From assembly GCA_026399025.1 (NCBI GenBank), contig JAPLRU010000105.1, forward strand, positions 1-64,000: 64,000 nt of DNA, in the 5' to 3' direction. A model generated the notes under the pieces. It searched no databases, was not told the origin of the DNA, and was given only the letters and a program-made list of their open reading frames with translations. This document shows, piece by piece, positions 36,875-46,254 of the stretch (its first letter is position 1; every line of letters starts with the position of its first letter). This DNA comes from Methylobacter sp. (GTDB lineage Bacteria > Pseudomonadota > Gammaproteobacteria > Methylococcales > Methylomonadaceae). A program made the position numbers and the translations under genes.

Positions 36875-37425
36875 TTAAGTTTTGTTATCCCAATTATGTA
36901 TAAGCATATTTTGCCATAATTTCCGCGTACTTAACTAGGTTATGAGTGAGTGTACTTATACCGTAAAAACAAACAGTTTTTTGCTGAAAGAGACTTAGCA
37001 GAACGTGATAAATCGAAATACTGAGACTGATCGGCGTTTTAAGTTTTAAAGCGGATTCGCACGCGCGCCATAAGATATTGTTTGCTTATTTATAACGCGC
37101 TGATTAATATTATTTTTTTAGATTAATCTTTGGTAAGCCAATCCGGATAATCCGATCATTTCCAGTTAATGCCGACATTTAAAAATCAAGCCGTATGTAT
37201 AAATACTTACATATCATGTATATTGACGGCTTTTAAGAATACAACCGGCTATCTATATCCACGGCCCGCTTATTTTTTGTAAGCCATTGATTACATAAGA
37301 CGTCTTTACCCCCTAAAAGTAAAGCCGGCCTCTTCAGACAATACAACACACTGAATATAAAAACCGCTTTAAAAATAAGCAAACAGAGGTTTTAGACTTG
37401 ACTAATAAAAAGGTGAAAAAAAGTT
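36875..37425. other. AT-rich divergent intergenic region
   Basis: This 551-base space separates the divergent SNF2 and response regulator genes and must hold both promoters. I see no ORF. TATGTA/TACATA arms at about 37194-37213 form a small palindrome. An AGGTG ribosome-binding sequence precedes the regulator start. Confidence 0.5.
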
Positions 37426-38070
37426 ATGATTAGCGTCCTGCTTGTTGATGATCATGAGCTTGTTCGAACCGGGATTGAAGCGTTATTGAATGATGTTGAA
37501 GATATTACCGTTAGCGGCATAGCTAAATCCGGCGAAGAAGCGGTTGATGCTGTTGTCGCCCTGTCTCCGGATGTGGTGTTAATGGATGTTAACATGCCGG
37601 GAATAGGCGGAGTAGAAGCCTGCCGTAGAATCCTGCAACAGAACCCTAAAGTCAAAATCATCGCCTTGTCCGTTCATAATGACGGCCCGATTCCTCATCA
37701 ATTACTTAAATTGGGTGTTTTAAGTTTTATTTCCAAAGGTTCCCCGGTAGAAGAGATGGTTCAAGCCATTCGCAAGGTCGTCGACGGTAAACGTTATCTG
37801 TGCTCCGAAGTCGCCAACAACTTGGCTTTTCAGGGCTTGCCGGGAAGCAATGACTCACCCTTCTCTATCCTGTCCCATAGAGAATCGGAAGTGGTGACGC
37901 TCATTCTTCAAGGCAACACCATTAAAGAAATGTCGGAAATGTTGCTGCTCAGCGATAAAACGATCAATACTTATCGCTACCGGCTGTACAGTAAATTGCA
38001 TGTAAAAAATGATGTCGAATTGATCCGTCTGGCGATTAAATTCGGTTATATCGATAACGCTTTGATTTAA
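37426..38070 (+). CDS. NarL/UvrY-type response regulator
   Basis: The 214-aa protein has a receiver domain with the acidic pair Asp8-Asp9, phospho-acceptor Asp54 (VLMDVNMPG) and a lysine in FISKGSP. A LuxR-type helix-turn-helix follows (about 145-205; SHRESEVVTLILQGNTIKEM, LLSDKTINTYRYRLYSKL). The arrangement resembles UvrY/GacA. There is no adjacent sensor kinase, so it is an orphan and its stimulus is unknown. Confidence 0.9.
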   Translation: MISVLLVDDHELVRTGIEALLNDVEDITVSGIAKSGEEAVDAVVALSPDVVLMDVNMPGIGGVEACRRILQQNPKVKIIALSVHNDGPIPHQLLKLGVLSFISKGSPVEEMVQAIRKVVDGKRYLCSEVANNLAFQGLPGSNDSPFSILSHRESEVVTLILQGNTIKEMSEMLLLSDKTINTYRYRLYSKLHVKNDVELIRLAIKFGYIDNALI

Positions 38071-38175
38071 ATCCGAGCACTTGCTCACGCCTCCAGCTAA
38101 GCTATTCCGCTTCCTGACAACGGTGGCTAAGCAACAGCCGCCGTTTATTAGTGGCGTGTCTCAAAAGTTTTCAGA

Positions 38176-38632
38176 TTAAGCCGTAGCCGGCCTGTTTAAC
38201 ATTAAGTTAAGCATAGCGCTGTGGATAAAAGTCTTGCTAGAATCGGTACAGACTTCGTAATCCTTGCTCAAACGGCGATAACGATAAAGCCAGGCAAAGG
38301 TTCGTTCCACAACCCAACGGCGGGGCAATCATTTCAATCCTGAACTACCTTGGGGGCGGAGTACGGTCGCCCAGATGATTCGGCAGCATTCAGCAACCCA
38401 AGCGGTGAATGCCTTGCCGTTATAACTCCCGTCTACCCAGATGCGGCGTATTTTTTTGCAGTTGCCTGTCAGCTATGGCGAAAATAAGCTTCGCCCCTTC
38501 CCGCTCGGGTACATGGGCAGCCGTTACCACAGCCAGGATGAGCCACAAGGTATCGACGAGGATATGGCGCTTGCGTCCTTGGATACACTTGGCGGCATCT
38601 TTGATGCCCGTTGGAGGCAACAACAAGACGAT
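38176..38632 (-). pseudogene. IS5-family transposase relic
   Basis: On the minus strand the segments GRKRHILVDT, HIWVDGSYNGKAF-like (read RIWVDGSYNGKAF) and [19 protein letters not shown] can be read, ending at a TAA at 38176. These are the DDE catalytic and C-terminal blocks of IS5-group transposases. A frameshift at an A run (plus T run near 38452) and an in-frame TGA just before PRRWVVER break the gene, and the N-terminus is missing. Confidence 0.85.
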
Positions 38633-38864
38633 TAGCCAAGACACCGGCTTGTGTGAAGACACGGTTGTTTTTTGGCGGAAACATTGGTTAGAGGGCGGTG
38701 CCGATTTGGAAAAGCCGGGAGGCAAACCAAAATTATTACGTGAAGCTGTCAGACAAGCCGCGCCGGGTAGCCTCGGCATCTTTACGGCAGAACAAATCTG
38801 CCGGCTATTGGCGGTGGCCTGTGAAACGCCACCGGAGCAGGTCAGCCCTTCTGGTCGATATTGA
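38622..38864 (+). pseudogene. IS630-type transposase N-terminal relic
   Basis: The plus-strand frame reads KTISQDTGLCEDTVVFWRKHWLEGG and FTAEQICRLLAVACETPPEQ (each given in part), the helix-turn-helix N-terminal region of IS630-like transposases. The catalytic part is absent and the frame breaks after PPEQ. It abuts the IS5-type relic head to head, so one insertion probably landed in or beside the other. Confidence 0.7.
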
Positions 38865-38934
38865 CAGGACCTACTGCGGCTTGTATTTTCCTCGCTAACA
38901 TCAAATATAAGAGCATGTGTTATTCGCTTGGACT

Positions 38935-39420
38935 CTAATTGTCAGCATTTATCTGTTTCAGCCAAAAATCAAGATCGGGATTAGTTAATAAACGCCCTGC
39001 AAACCGGCATGCTTCTGCCAGATTATTTTCAGCGTCTGCACTTAACCCTTCACCCAATTCGAATTTTTCGGCTTTTATACTCAGCAGAAAACACGGTGGC
39101 GGTATTTGGTTTTTTATCGATTGATATACATCCAACACAGCCGCAGGGCTCATCGCGTGAGTAGTGTAGCTTTTGTCCCGAGCGGGTTGCAGTACGGTAA
39201 AATCGAATGCCTCGGCGCAGGCTACCGAGGCATCGACAAACAACACTAAGCTCCGGTTTTCGAGATCCAGCGCATGTTCGATTTGGAGTTGAAAGTCGGA
39301 CAATATTTCAATGGCGTCCAAACTACACTGGCTTTCGATATGCTCCAGCAGTAACGGCCCCAGCGCGTCGTCGCCGCGGCTGAGGTTGCCGTAACCGAAC
39401 AGTAATACCGGTTTAGGCAT
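38935..39420 (-). CDS. hoxW: Hydrogenase maturation endopeptidase HoxW
   Basis: This 161-aa protease has the HycI/HybD/HoxW-type N-terminus LLFGYGNLSRGDDALGPLL, with the conserved nickel-sensing acidic residue (Asp15 by count), and DAS at about residue 63. It trims the HoxH C-terminus after nickel insertion. It overlaps hoxH by eight bases and closes the operon. Confidence 0.9.
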   Translation of the reverse strand: MPKPVLLFGYGNLSRGDDALGPLLLEHIESQCSLDAIEILSDFQLQIEHALDLENRSLVLFVDASVACAEAFDFTVLQPARDKSYTTHAMSPAAVLDVYQSIKNQIPPPCFLLSIKAEKFELGEGLSADAENNLAEACRFAGRLLTNPDLDFWLKQINADN

Positions 39421-40912
39421 TATTCCGCTCGATTTGACCGTCGCTGTGTTTGACCAGTTTATCGATCAGCTTGCCTTCGGCGTCGACCAACTCCAGTTGC
39501 AGCGGCATTTTGCCTACCGCGTGGGTCGCGCAGGACAAACAAGGATCATAAGCGCGAATCGCCACTTCCAGATTATTCAACAAGGGTTCGGTAAGTTCCC
39601 GGCCGGACAAATATTCCGCCGCTACTTGCCGCACCGACTCGTTCATCGCCATGTTGTTGCTGGTGGTCGAAACGATTAAGTTGGCTTTGGTAACGATGTC
39701 GTTTTCATCGACTTGATAGTGATGGAACAACGTGCCGCGCGGCGCTTCGATGACGCCGACGCCTTCGTAGCGCTTTTCGCCTTGTGCGACCAAATCATGA
39801 CCCATGATATCCGGGTCGTGCAGCAAGCCTTTAATGCTTTCGGCGCAATGCAGGGTTTCAATCAAGCGCGCCCAGTGAAACGCCAAGGTACTGTGCACCA
39901 TCGCTTCGCCGCTGTGCGCTTTAAATTCGACACGGGCGGCTTCCGCCAACGGCGTGTCGATATAGTCGCAGTTATTGACTCGCGCCAACGGTCCGACCCG
40001 GTACCAGCCTTGTTCCTGTCCTAACGACAGCAAGTAAGGGAATTTCATATAAGTCCAGGAACGCACTTCTTCATGGATATAATCGTTATATTTGCAATAA
40101 TCGATATGATCCATGATGGTTTCGCCGTGCTCATTCTTGGCGCGGATACCGCCGTGATAAAGTTCCAGCGCGCCGTCCGGTTTGGTTAAGCCCAGGTAAT
40201 TGCTGCGTATCGTGGCAAAGTCATCGTAAAAAGGCAGGTTGGAGCAATGCACTTTCTTGATCAGTGCGACCGATCCTTCCGCCCACGCTATCATTTGGTC
40301 TATATCTTCCAGCAGATAATCGCGTTCGGCTTTGCTTAATGATTTATTCATGCCGCCGGGAATCGCTCCGGTGCCGTGAACACGTTTGCCGGATACCATG
40401 CGGATAACTTCCTGGCCGTATTTGCGTAGTTTTACGCCTTGTACGCCAATGTCGGTATACTCGGCCAATACCGCAACAACCGAACGTTTACTGATGTCGC
40501 TTTCAAAGCCGAACAGTAAATCCGGGCTGGATAAATGGAAAAAATGCAAAGCATGGGATTGCAATACTTGACCGAAATGCAGCAAGCGTCTTAATTTATC
40601 CGCGGAGACGGGCAAATTTTCGGGATCGATACCAACCAGTTGGTCGATGGCTTTGGCGGCGGCCAAATGATGGCTGACCGGGCAGATACCGCATAAACGC
40701 TGCACCAAAACCGGCAGTTCCCAATAGGGGCGGCCCTGAATAAAACGCTCAAAGCCGCGAAATTCAACGATATGTAAACGGGCTTGCTGGACTTTGTTGT
40801 TTTCGTCCAGCAATAAAGTGACTTTACCGTGTCCTTCAACACGCGAGACCGGATCAACGACTACGCGTTTTAAATTGTCCCGATTTTCGGCTGTTTCTAA
40901 ATGTTCGTACAT
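39413..40912 (-). CDS. hoxH: NAD-reducing [NiFe] hydrogenase large subunit HoxH
   Basis: HoxH holds the NiFe active site. The N-terminal ligand motif is RLCGICPVSHH (Cys74, Cys77) and the C-terminal one DPCLSCATH (Cys458, Cys461, His464); HoxW is expected to cut after His464, removing about 35 residues. It is 499 aa, and HFF/EVRSWTYMKFPYL segments are typical of group 3 soluble bidirectional hydrogenases. It is 534 bases downstream of hoxY because a toxin/antitoxin module lies between them. Confidence 0.95.
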   Translation of the reverse strand: MYEHLETAENRDNLKRVVVDPVSRVEGHGKVTLLLDENNKVQQARLHIVEFRGFERFIQGRPYWELPVLVQRLCGICPVSHHLAAAKAIDQLVGIDPENLPVSADKLRRLLHFGQVLQSHALHFFHLSSPDLLFGFESDISKRSVVAVLAEYTDIGVQGVKLRKYGQEVIRMVSGKRVHGTGAIPGGMNKSLSKAERDYLLEDIDQMIAWAEGSVALIKKVHCSNLPFYDDFATIRSNYLGLTKPDGALELYHGGIRAKNEHGETIMDHIDYCKYNDYIHEEVRSWTYMKFPYLLSLGQEQGWYRVGPLARVNNCDYIDTPLAEAARVEFKAHSGEAMVHSTLAFHWARLIETLHCAESIKGLLHDPDIMGHDLVAQGEKRYEGVGVIEAPRGTLFHHYQVDENDIVTKANLIVSTTSNNMAMNESVRQVAAEYLSGRELTEPLLNNLEVAIRAYDPCLSCATHAVGKMPLQLELVDAEGKLIDKLVKHSDGQIERNNA

Positions 40913-40929
40913 AATAATTCTCGTATGAG

Positions 40930-41189
40930 TTATTTGTTGTAATGATACTTACAGCTGATAATAATCAGCCTGTCGGTTTCAACCTTGTACACTAAACGAT
41001 GCTCATCATTAATTCGGCGTGACCAATAACCTTGCAACTCATGTTTTAAGGCTTCAGGTTTACCTAAGCCTGTGTATGGATTACGCACAGTTTCTTTAAT
41101 CAAGCTAACAAGTCGTTTATAAAGTTTTTTTCCTCAGTTGCCCAGTAGGTAAAATCTTTAAAGGCATCTTGGTCAAAAACAATATTCAT
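40930..41189 (-). pseudogene. yoeB: YoeB-like toxin gene with a frameshift
   Basis: From ATG 41189 the frame reads MNIVFDQDAFKDFTYW and then ends early. Adding one base to the seven-base T run at 41125-41131 (A run in the gene) restores KLYKRLVSLIKE, RNPYTGLGKPEALKH and WSRRINDEHRLVYKV to a stop at 40930, a complete YoeB with its conserved C-terminal active-site region (SCKYHY). YoeB is a ribosome-dependent mRNA interferase. The break may be a true inactivation, a slippery-run variant or a sequencing error. Its ATG overlaps the antitoxin stop. Confidence 0.85.
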
Positions 41190-41422
41190 GACAGATTGTT
41201 TAAATCGACAGCGACCAATTTACTGTTTTTAACATTATCTATAGCTTCTAATAGACGTGCTTTATTCGCGGAATCTCGCAATAAATAGTCGGTTTCATCC
41301 TGTTCGACTTGCGCTGTTTCGCAAACGGCAATCTCAATATCTTGGTGTTGAAACTGCGCTTTAATTGATGCTATAAAATTTTCATTGAGTTCATCGGCAT
41401 TGATTTTATAAACTGTGTACAT
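41186..41422 (-). CDS. Antitoxin paired with YoeB
   Basis: The 78-aa protein starts MYTVYKINADELNENF and has an acidic region with TDYLLRDSANKARLLEAI, a pattern found in RelB/YefM-type antitoxins encoded before YoeB/Txe toxins. It is intact, whereas the toxin is frameshifted. It lies 23 bases after hoxY on the same strand, so it is probably transcribed with the hydrogenase genes. Confidence 0.8.
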   Translation of the reverse strand: MYTVYKINADELNENFIASIKAQFQHQDIEIAVCETAQVEQDETDYLLRDSANKARLLEAIDNVKNSKLVAVDLNNLS

Positions 41423-41445
41423 AATCTTCTCCCTTGTTGAAGCGC

Positions 41446-41985
41446 TTAATCGTAATGAACCAACTCATATGGCAAGGAAGGTTCGCGCCCTTCAATTAAA
41501 TCGGTCAGGAATTTCCAGAACACGTCCGCTGAGGGCGGACAACCGGGTAAAAAATAATCGATTTTGACCACTTCATGAATCGGATGCACCTGATTCAACA
41601 GCAAGGGTAATTCTATGTCGCTCGGAATCTGAGGGTTTTCCACGCCGATTCCGTCCAAATAAGCCTCGTTCAGGCATTCTTCGAGCGGGATATGATTGCG
41701 TAGGGCAGGCAGTCCGCCGTTAATCGCACAAGCGCCGACTGCAACCAGAATCTTGCAGTTGTTCCGAAATTCCCGCAACACATGCACGTTCTCGGAATTG
41801 CACACGCCGCCTTCAATCAGGCCTATATCGCAATTAGTGCAGTGCTCTATGTCGGTCAGCGGCGAACGGTCGAACTCAACCACTTCAACCAATTGCAGCA
41901 TGCGCTCGTCTATATCCAAAAACGACATGTGACAGCCGAAGCAGCCTGCCAGCGATGTTGTTGCTACTCTAATTTTATTCGCCAT
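41446..41985 (-). CDS. hoxY: NAD-reducing hydrogenase small subunit HoxY
   Basis: HoxY carries the iron-sulfur cluster next to the NiFe site. With the start at ATG 41985 (MANKIRVATTSLAGCFGCHM) it has 179 aa, with Cys15 and Cys18, further cysteines in EHCTNCD, VGACA and LPGCPPS, as expected for a group 3d small subunit. An upstream frame extension to 42099 exists only because a dispersed repeat lies in the end of hoxU. It overlaps hoxU by 11 bases. Confidence 0.93.
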   Translation of the reverse strand: MANKIRVATTSLAGCFGCHMSFLDIDERMLQLVEVVEFDRSPLTDIEHCTNCDIGLIEGGVCNSENVHVLREFRNNCKILVAVGACAINGGLPALRNHIPLEECLNEAYLDGIGVENPQIPSDIELPLLLNQVHPIHEVVKIDYFLPGCPPSADVFWKFLTDLIEGREPSLPYELVHYD

Positions 41986-42745
41986 GTTTGACATGCTCCG
42001 TTTCGACTGCCAAGGATGGTGGAAGTGCCTCATCCGGTCTGGAACCGGATGAGGCCAAGCTGACTTGATCGATTTGTTTATGATCGTAAATACGCTCACC
42101 GATCGGCACTTGATAACCGGTGCGTTTAATTAAAATCGCGCCGGTTGGACAAATATGCGCCGCTTGGTCTGTTGCCTCCAGGGCGGTATCTTTTAACAAG
42201 CCGCTTTCGGCATTAAAAATCAAATGCTTGTTAATGCCGCGTCCGCTGATCGCAAACACATTTTTACCATCTTTTTGTTGACTGGCGCGAACGCATAAGG
42301 TGCAAAAAATACAGCGGCTTTGGTCAATCATCACATCAGGATGTGAGGCGTCAATTTCCCGATCCGGGTAAAACAACGGAAAATGGTTGTCGAGCATATT
42401 CAAATGGTAACCGACCGCTTGTAACTGGCAATTACCGGTTTTTTCGCAGCCGGGGCACAAATGATTGCCTTCGACAAATAGCATCTGGGTGATTTTCCGC
42501 CGGTCGTCGATCAGTTCTTCGGTTTCGCTCAGTACATCCTGACCGTCCATGGCCGGAAAGGTGCAGGCGGAACAGTTGCGCCCGTTGACTTTCACCGTGC
42601 ACAGCTTGCAACTGCCGTGCGGGGTAAACTCGGGCTGATGGCATAAATGCGGGATATAGATCCCGGCCGCCATCGCGGCATCCATAATGGTTTGACCTTC
42701 TTCAAAAGGGATAATTTTGCCATCAATGGTAATTGTTTTACTCAT
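41975..42745 (-). CDS. hoxU: NAD-reducing hydrogenase diaphorase subunit HoxU
   Basis: HoxU is a NuoG-like electron-transfer subunit. The N-terminal 2Fe-2S domain shows CKLCTVKVNGRNCSAC, followed by the HX3CX2CX5C pattern (HLCPGCEKTGNC) and a ferredoxin-like part with CIFCTLCVRA and HICPTGAIL. 256 aa. After PIGERIYDHKQ the C-terminus (LASSGSRPDEALPPSLAVE) is encoded by a dispersed repeat and is not expected to be conserved. It overlaps hoxF by eight bases. Confidence 0.94.
   Translation of the reverse strand: MSKTITIDGKIIPFEEGQTIMDAAMAAGIYIPHLCHQPEFTPHGSCKLCTVKVNGRNCSACTFPAMDGQDVLSETEELIDDRRKITQMLFVEGNHLCPGCEKTGNCQLQAVGYHLNMLDNHFPLFYPDREIDASHPDVMIDQSRCIFCTLCVRASQQKDGKNVFAISGRGINKHLIFNAESGLLKDTALEATDQAAHICPTGAILIKRTGYQVPIGERIYDHKQIDQVSLASSGSRPDEALPPSLAVETEHVKHGE
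42004..42053 (+). repeat. Dispersed element copy at the hoxU 3' end
   Basis: GACTGCCAAGGATGGTGGAAG at its start (in part) and GGAACCGG near its end match the copies in murE and ftsI with small gaps. It is translated antisense as the last residues of HoxU and lies just before the hoxY start. Confidence 0.7.
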
Positions 42746-44525
42746 GTTCGCTCTCCGTTTGAGCTAAATGGGCTCCGGCATCATATCGATTCGCCATGCG
42801 CCGTGCTGTTTCCAACGCACCGTCCAAATCGAATCCCGGTTCGAAACTGATTTCTTTTAATTGGCTCTCGTACAGACCAAGGTAACGTTCCAATGTTGTT
42901 AATATCGGATTTGCCGCCGTTTGCCCAAGGCCGCAGTGGCTATAGTTTTTAACCAGCTGACACAGTTCTTCAAGTGCGACAATATCGCCCGCCGAGCCGT
43001 GACCCTCAACAATTTTATCCATCTGTTTTTTCAGTAATGAGGTGCCGACCCGACATGGCGTACAAAATCCGCAGCTTTCATGGGCGAAAAAATGCGTGAA
43101 ATTCTGAACAGCATCGAGAATATTACGGCTGGAGTTGAAAATAATGAATGATCCGCCAGTCGCCAAATCTTCAAAAGCCAGCTTACGCTCAAACTCTTGA
43201 TTGGAGATAAACGTGCCCGACGGGCCTCCGACCTGGACACCCAACACATCAACAGCTCCGCACTCGTTAAGAATGGTTTGGATAGTTGTGCCGAAAGGAT
43301 ATTCATAAATACCGGGACGCGCACAATCGCCGCTGATGCTGAGTATTTTGGTGCCTTTCGATTTTTCGGTGCCGATATCGGCAAACCAATCACCGCCATT
43401 GACCGCAATAGTCGCCGCCGCCAGAAATGTTTCTACATTATTGACTACGGTCGGTTTGCCCAAATAGCCTTGGGTGACGGGATAGGGCGGGCGATTGCGC
43501 GGAATACCGGCTTTGCCTTCCAGCGACTCGATCAGCGCGGATTCTTCGCCGCAGATATAAGCACCGGCGCCCAGACAGATTTCAATATCGAAATCCACGC
43601 CTGCGTTCTGAATGTTGTTGCCCAGCAAACCGTTTTGACGGCGCTGATCCAGAATATCTTGCAGTTTATCGTGAAGATGCAAATACTCACCGCGCAAATA
43701 CAAAAAGCCCTGTTTGGCTCCGATAATAGCGGCGCACACGGTCATGCCTTCAAAAACCTGATCCGCATAAGAATTTAACAGCACTCGGTCTTTAAATGTG
43801 CCGGGCTCGCCTTCATCGGCGTTGCAAACTACATAGCGCTCGGTCTGTGGCTCTTCCGAGCAAAATTGCCATTTGATTGCCGTTTTAAATCCGGCGCCAC
43901 CCCGACCCCGCAAGCCTGATTTATCGATTTCTTTAAGTGTCTCCTTAACGCCGCGGCTAAAGGTCGAGCTGAGCGCAGCGCCTTGCTTAATCTGCCGATT
44001 CAGCAGCAAGCCGGATTTATAAATGTTGTCTTCTACCTGAAATAACTCGGCTGGCCACTCGTTCAAGGGCTTTTGCCGATTAATCAGCTCTGCGATTTTA
44101 TCGCACGCGGGCCGATCCAGGCGGGTCAATGCATAGCCGTTAACCAGCCCGGCCGGGCCTTGATCGCACATGCCGGTACAGGATGTATTGTCCAGGCTGA
44201 CCAGGCCGTCTTCCCGAACTTCGCCTACTGTTACAGCCAATTTATCGGCCAGATAGTCGAGCAAGTCTTTTTTGCCCAGCATATGATCGGTTATCGAATC
44301 GCTGATTAGCAACTCATATTGACCTTTAGGAGTCAGGTGAAAAAAACTGTAGAATTCAATGACACTGATGATTTGCGTGCGGGAAATGTTGAGCGAGTCG
44401 GACAGCTGTTCTATCGCTGCCTCTGGGATATAATGATAACGGGATTGGATTTGTCTTAGAATTTGCAATAAATGGGTTGCTTGATAATGGTTATTTTCTG
44501 CGATGTCCTGAATAAATTGTCTCAC
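42738..44525 (-). CDS. hoxF: NAD-reducing hydrogenase diaphorase subunit HoxF
   Basis: HoxF is the NAD- and FMN-binding subunit. At 595 aa it is a fusion of a NuoE-like 2Fe-2S domain (about 1-150; cysteines in NTSCTGMCDQGPAG) and a NuoF-like domain. The NAD site GRGGAGFKTAIKW and the FMN site CNADEGEPGTFKDR are visible, as is the 4Fe-4S motif SCGFCTPCRVG near residue 485. This matches the Ralstonia-type soluble hydrogenase, where no separate HoxE is needed. The start codon is GTG (44525). It heads the hoxFUYHW operon; hyp genes are not in the window. Confidence 0.95.
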   Translation of the reverse strand: MRQFIQDIAENNHYQATHLLQILRQIQSRYHYIPEAAIEQLSDSLNISRTQIISVIEFYSFFHLTPKGQYELLISDSITDHMLGKKDLLDYLADKLAVTVGEVREDGLVSLDNTSCTGMCDQGPAGLVNGYALTRLDRPACDKIAELINRQKPLNEWPAELFQVEDNIYKSGLLLNRQIKQGAALSSTFSRGVKETLKEIDKSGLRGRGGAGFKTAIKWQFCSEEPQTERYVVCNADEGEPGTFKDRVLLNSYADQVFEGMTVCAAIIGAKQGFLYLRGEYLHLHDKLQDILDQRRQNGLLGNNIQNAGVDFDIEICLGAGAYICGEESALIESLEGKAGIPRNRPPYPVTQGYLGKPTVVNNVETFLAAATIAVNGGDWFADIGTEKSKGTKILSISGDCARPGIYEYPFGTTIQTILNECGAVDVLGVQVGGPSGTFISNQEFERKLAFEDLATGGSFIIFNSSRNILDAVQNFTHFFAHESCGFCTPCRVGTSLLKKQMDKIVEGHGSAGDIVALEELCQLVKNYSHCGLGQTAANPILTTLERYLGLYESQLKEISFEPGFDLDGALETARRMANRYDAGAHLAQTESEHE

Positions 44526-44694
44526 TTTATCTCCCGTGCTTATCTTTAAGGATGTTTGTGGATATGATACTAGTGGGTTATTACACTAAAGCTACTTATT
44601 CCATTAAAGTATCTAACTATATCCCACTCTTTCCAATAAACCAATAATTCCGATAAAGACTTTTCGACTCTGGCGGATTAACTGAGCAGTATTA

Positions 44695-45195
44695 ATGGCA
44701 ATAAAACCAACTTCTTTTAAAGCGGCATTGTCATTCCCAAATCGCACTATCGCCCATCTTTATAGCCGGATCGAGCAGCAAAAACAGGTGCTGCAGCGTA
44801 TTCATGAGGTATTGCCGGTAACGATAGCCAAGCATGCTTTGCACTGCGTTATTAATGGTAAGAAGCTGTTGGTTTACACCGATACGGCCGCGTGGGCATC
44901 GCAACTTCGCTTTTATAACAGCGCGATACTTGCCGCTATCGCTCCGCTCACCCGAGAATCGGTGTCGATCATGCAGATTAAAGTTAGGTTGGAGACTTCA
45001 TCTACAGGACGTAGGGAAGGAGGACTGGCAGGTGTGGAGGTTTTTCAGTCAGGAAGAAAGCCGATTATTCCGTCGGCGGAAAAAATAGAACTAATCCGTC
45101 AGCATAGTCTCAGCGTTTCCGATCAGCAATTGAAGCTGTCTTTACTGAGATTAAGCGCAACGTTGACTAAGCTGTCGGAAGGTCAAGCCAAGTAG
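44695..45195 (+). CDS. dciA: DUF721 protein, DciA-like helicase loader
   Basis: DciA loads the replicative helicase DnaB in bacteria lacking DnaC. The 166-aa protein has the DUF721 fold, read in HCVINGKKLLVYTDTAAWASQLRFY, in which the W-A-xxL-R pattern is characteristic, and a helical tail. It is convergent with lpxC at the end of the dcw cluster, where DUF721 genes are commonly found. Confidence 0.82.
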   Translation: MAIKPTSFKAALSFPNRTIAHLYSRIEQQKQVLQRIHEVLPVTIAKHALHCVINGKKLLVYTDTAAWASQLRFYNSAILAAIAPLTRESVSIMQIKVRLETSSTGRREGGLAGVEVFQSGRKPIIPSAEKIELIRQHSLSVSDQQLKLSLLRLSATLTKLSEGQAK

Positions 45196-45217
45196 GACGA
45201 CCGACTCGGCCGTCCTA
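45193..45217. terminator. Inverted repeat between convergent dciA and lpxC
   Basis: TAGGACGACCGA and the opposite arm TCGGCCGTCCTA form a stem of about 12 pairs with one mismatch. It includes the dciA stop codon. No T tract follows on either strand, so it may be a dispersed repeat that happens to lie at a convergent end. Confidence 0.45.
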
Positions 45218-45235
45218 CAGCTGCTTGCAGCAAAC

Positions 45236-46159
45236 TTATGCTGCTGTTCGAGGCGATTCCGCTGAACGCATAAAAGAAATCGGTGCGTCTTCGTTGTCGT
45301 CGAAAGTCACCATTTCCCAAGCATCTTTATCATTCAATAAAGCGCGAAGTAATTTATTGTTCAAGCCGTGGCCGGATTTATAACCGGTAAATTCGCCAAT
45401 CAAGCTATGTCCCAACAGATATAAGTCGCCTATCGCGTCGAGAATCTTGTGTTTGACAAATTCATCCGCATAGCGCAAACCGTCTTCGTTGATAATTCTG
45501 TCATCATCAACCACAATGGCATTATCAAGGCTTCCACCTAATGCCAAATTGTTTTGTCTGAGCATCTCAATGTCTTTCATGAAGCCGAAAGTTCTGGCCC
45601 GGCTGACTTCCTTGACAAAAGTCGTCGAGGAAAAATCCATGGTGGCGGTTTTTACATGATCTTCAAACGCCGGATGTTCGAAATCAATCGTAAAAGTCAC
45701 TTTGAAACCGTCGAAGGGCTCGAAAGACGCCCATTTATCCTCATCTTCAACTCTTATACTACGTTTTATACGCAGATACTGCTTAGGGCTGTCCTGTTCT
45801 TCAACGCCGGCAGACTGGAGTAAAAAAACAAAAGGTCCGGCACTGCCATCCATAATCGGAACTTCCGCGGCGCTGACATCGATAATGGCGTTGTCTATAC
45901 CTAAACCGGCAAAAGCCGAAAGCAGATGTTCTATGGTCGATATTTTGACGTCGCCCGCAACTAACGTTGTCGACAACATGGTTTCGCCGACATTTTCCGG
46001 CGTGGCTTCAATCGTCACCGGATTAGCCAAATCGACACGGCGAAATCGGATTCCGGTATTGGCCTCAGCTGGCCGTAAAGTCAGATAAACTTTGTCGCCG
46101 GTATGTAGCCCTACCCCTGTTGCCCTGATTGTATTTTTTAAAGTTCTCTGTTTAATCAT
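45236..46159 (-). CDS. lpxC: UDP-3-O-acyl-N-acetylglucosamine deacetylase LpxC
   Basis: LpxC commits precursors to lipid A. The start at ATG 46159 (MIKQRTLKN) gives 307 aa; an upstream in-frame start (46189) adds ten non-conserved residues. The zinc-binding histidine in [11 protein letters not shown] and the [12 protein letters not shown] block with the second His and an Asp are present, as is VGLHTG at the N-terminus. It is last in the dcw cluster, as in E. coli. Confidence 0.96.
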   Translation of the reverse strand: MIKQRTLKNTIRATGVGLHTGDKVYLTLRPAEANTGIRFRRVDLANPVTIEATPENVGETMLSTTLVAGDVKISTIEHLLSAFAGLGIDNAIIDVSAAEVPIMDGSAGPFVFLLQSAGVEEQDSPKQYLRIKRSIRVEDEDKWASFEPFDGFKVTFTIDFEHPAFEDHVKTATMDFSSTTFVKEVSRARTFGFMKDIEMLRQNNLALGGSLDNAIVVDDDRIINEDGLRYADEFVKHKILDAIGDLYLLGHSLIGEFTGYKSGHGLNNKLLRALLNDKDAWEMVTFDDNEDAPISFMRSAESPRTAA

Positions 46160-46254
46160 AAAATAAATAACGCTAAGTGAAGAGGGCAAAAGGCGTGAAT
46201 TTTACCATAATCAGGCCAAAAAACGGAGGTTGAATCCATTGTTACCTGCACTTA

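Noticed and set aside
38409..38864. One 151-aa plus-strand protein
   Set aside because: Its first half is antisense to the IS5-type relic and its second half is the IS630-type relic; the combined frame is an accident.
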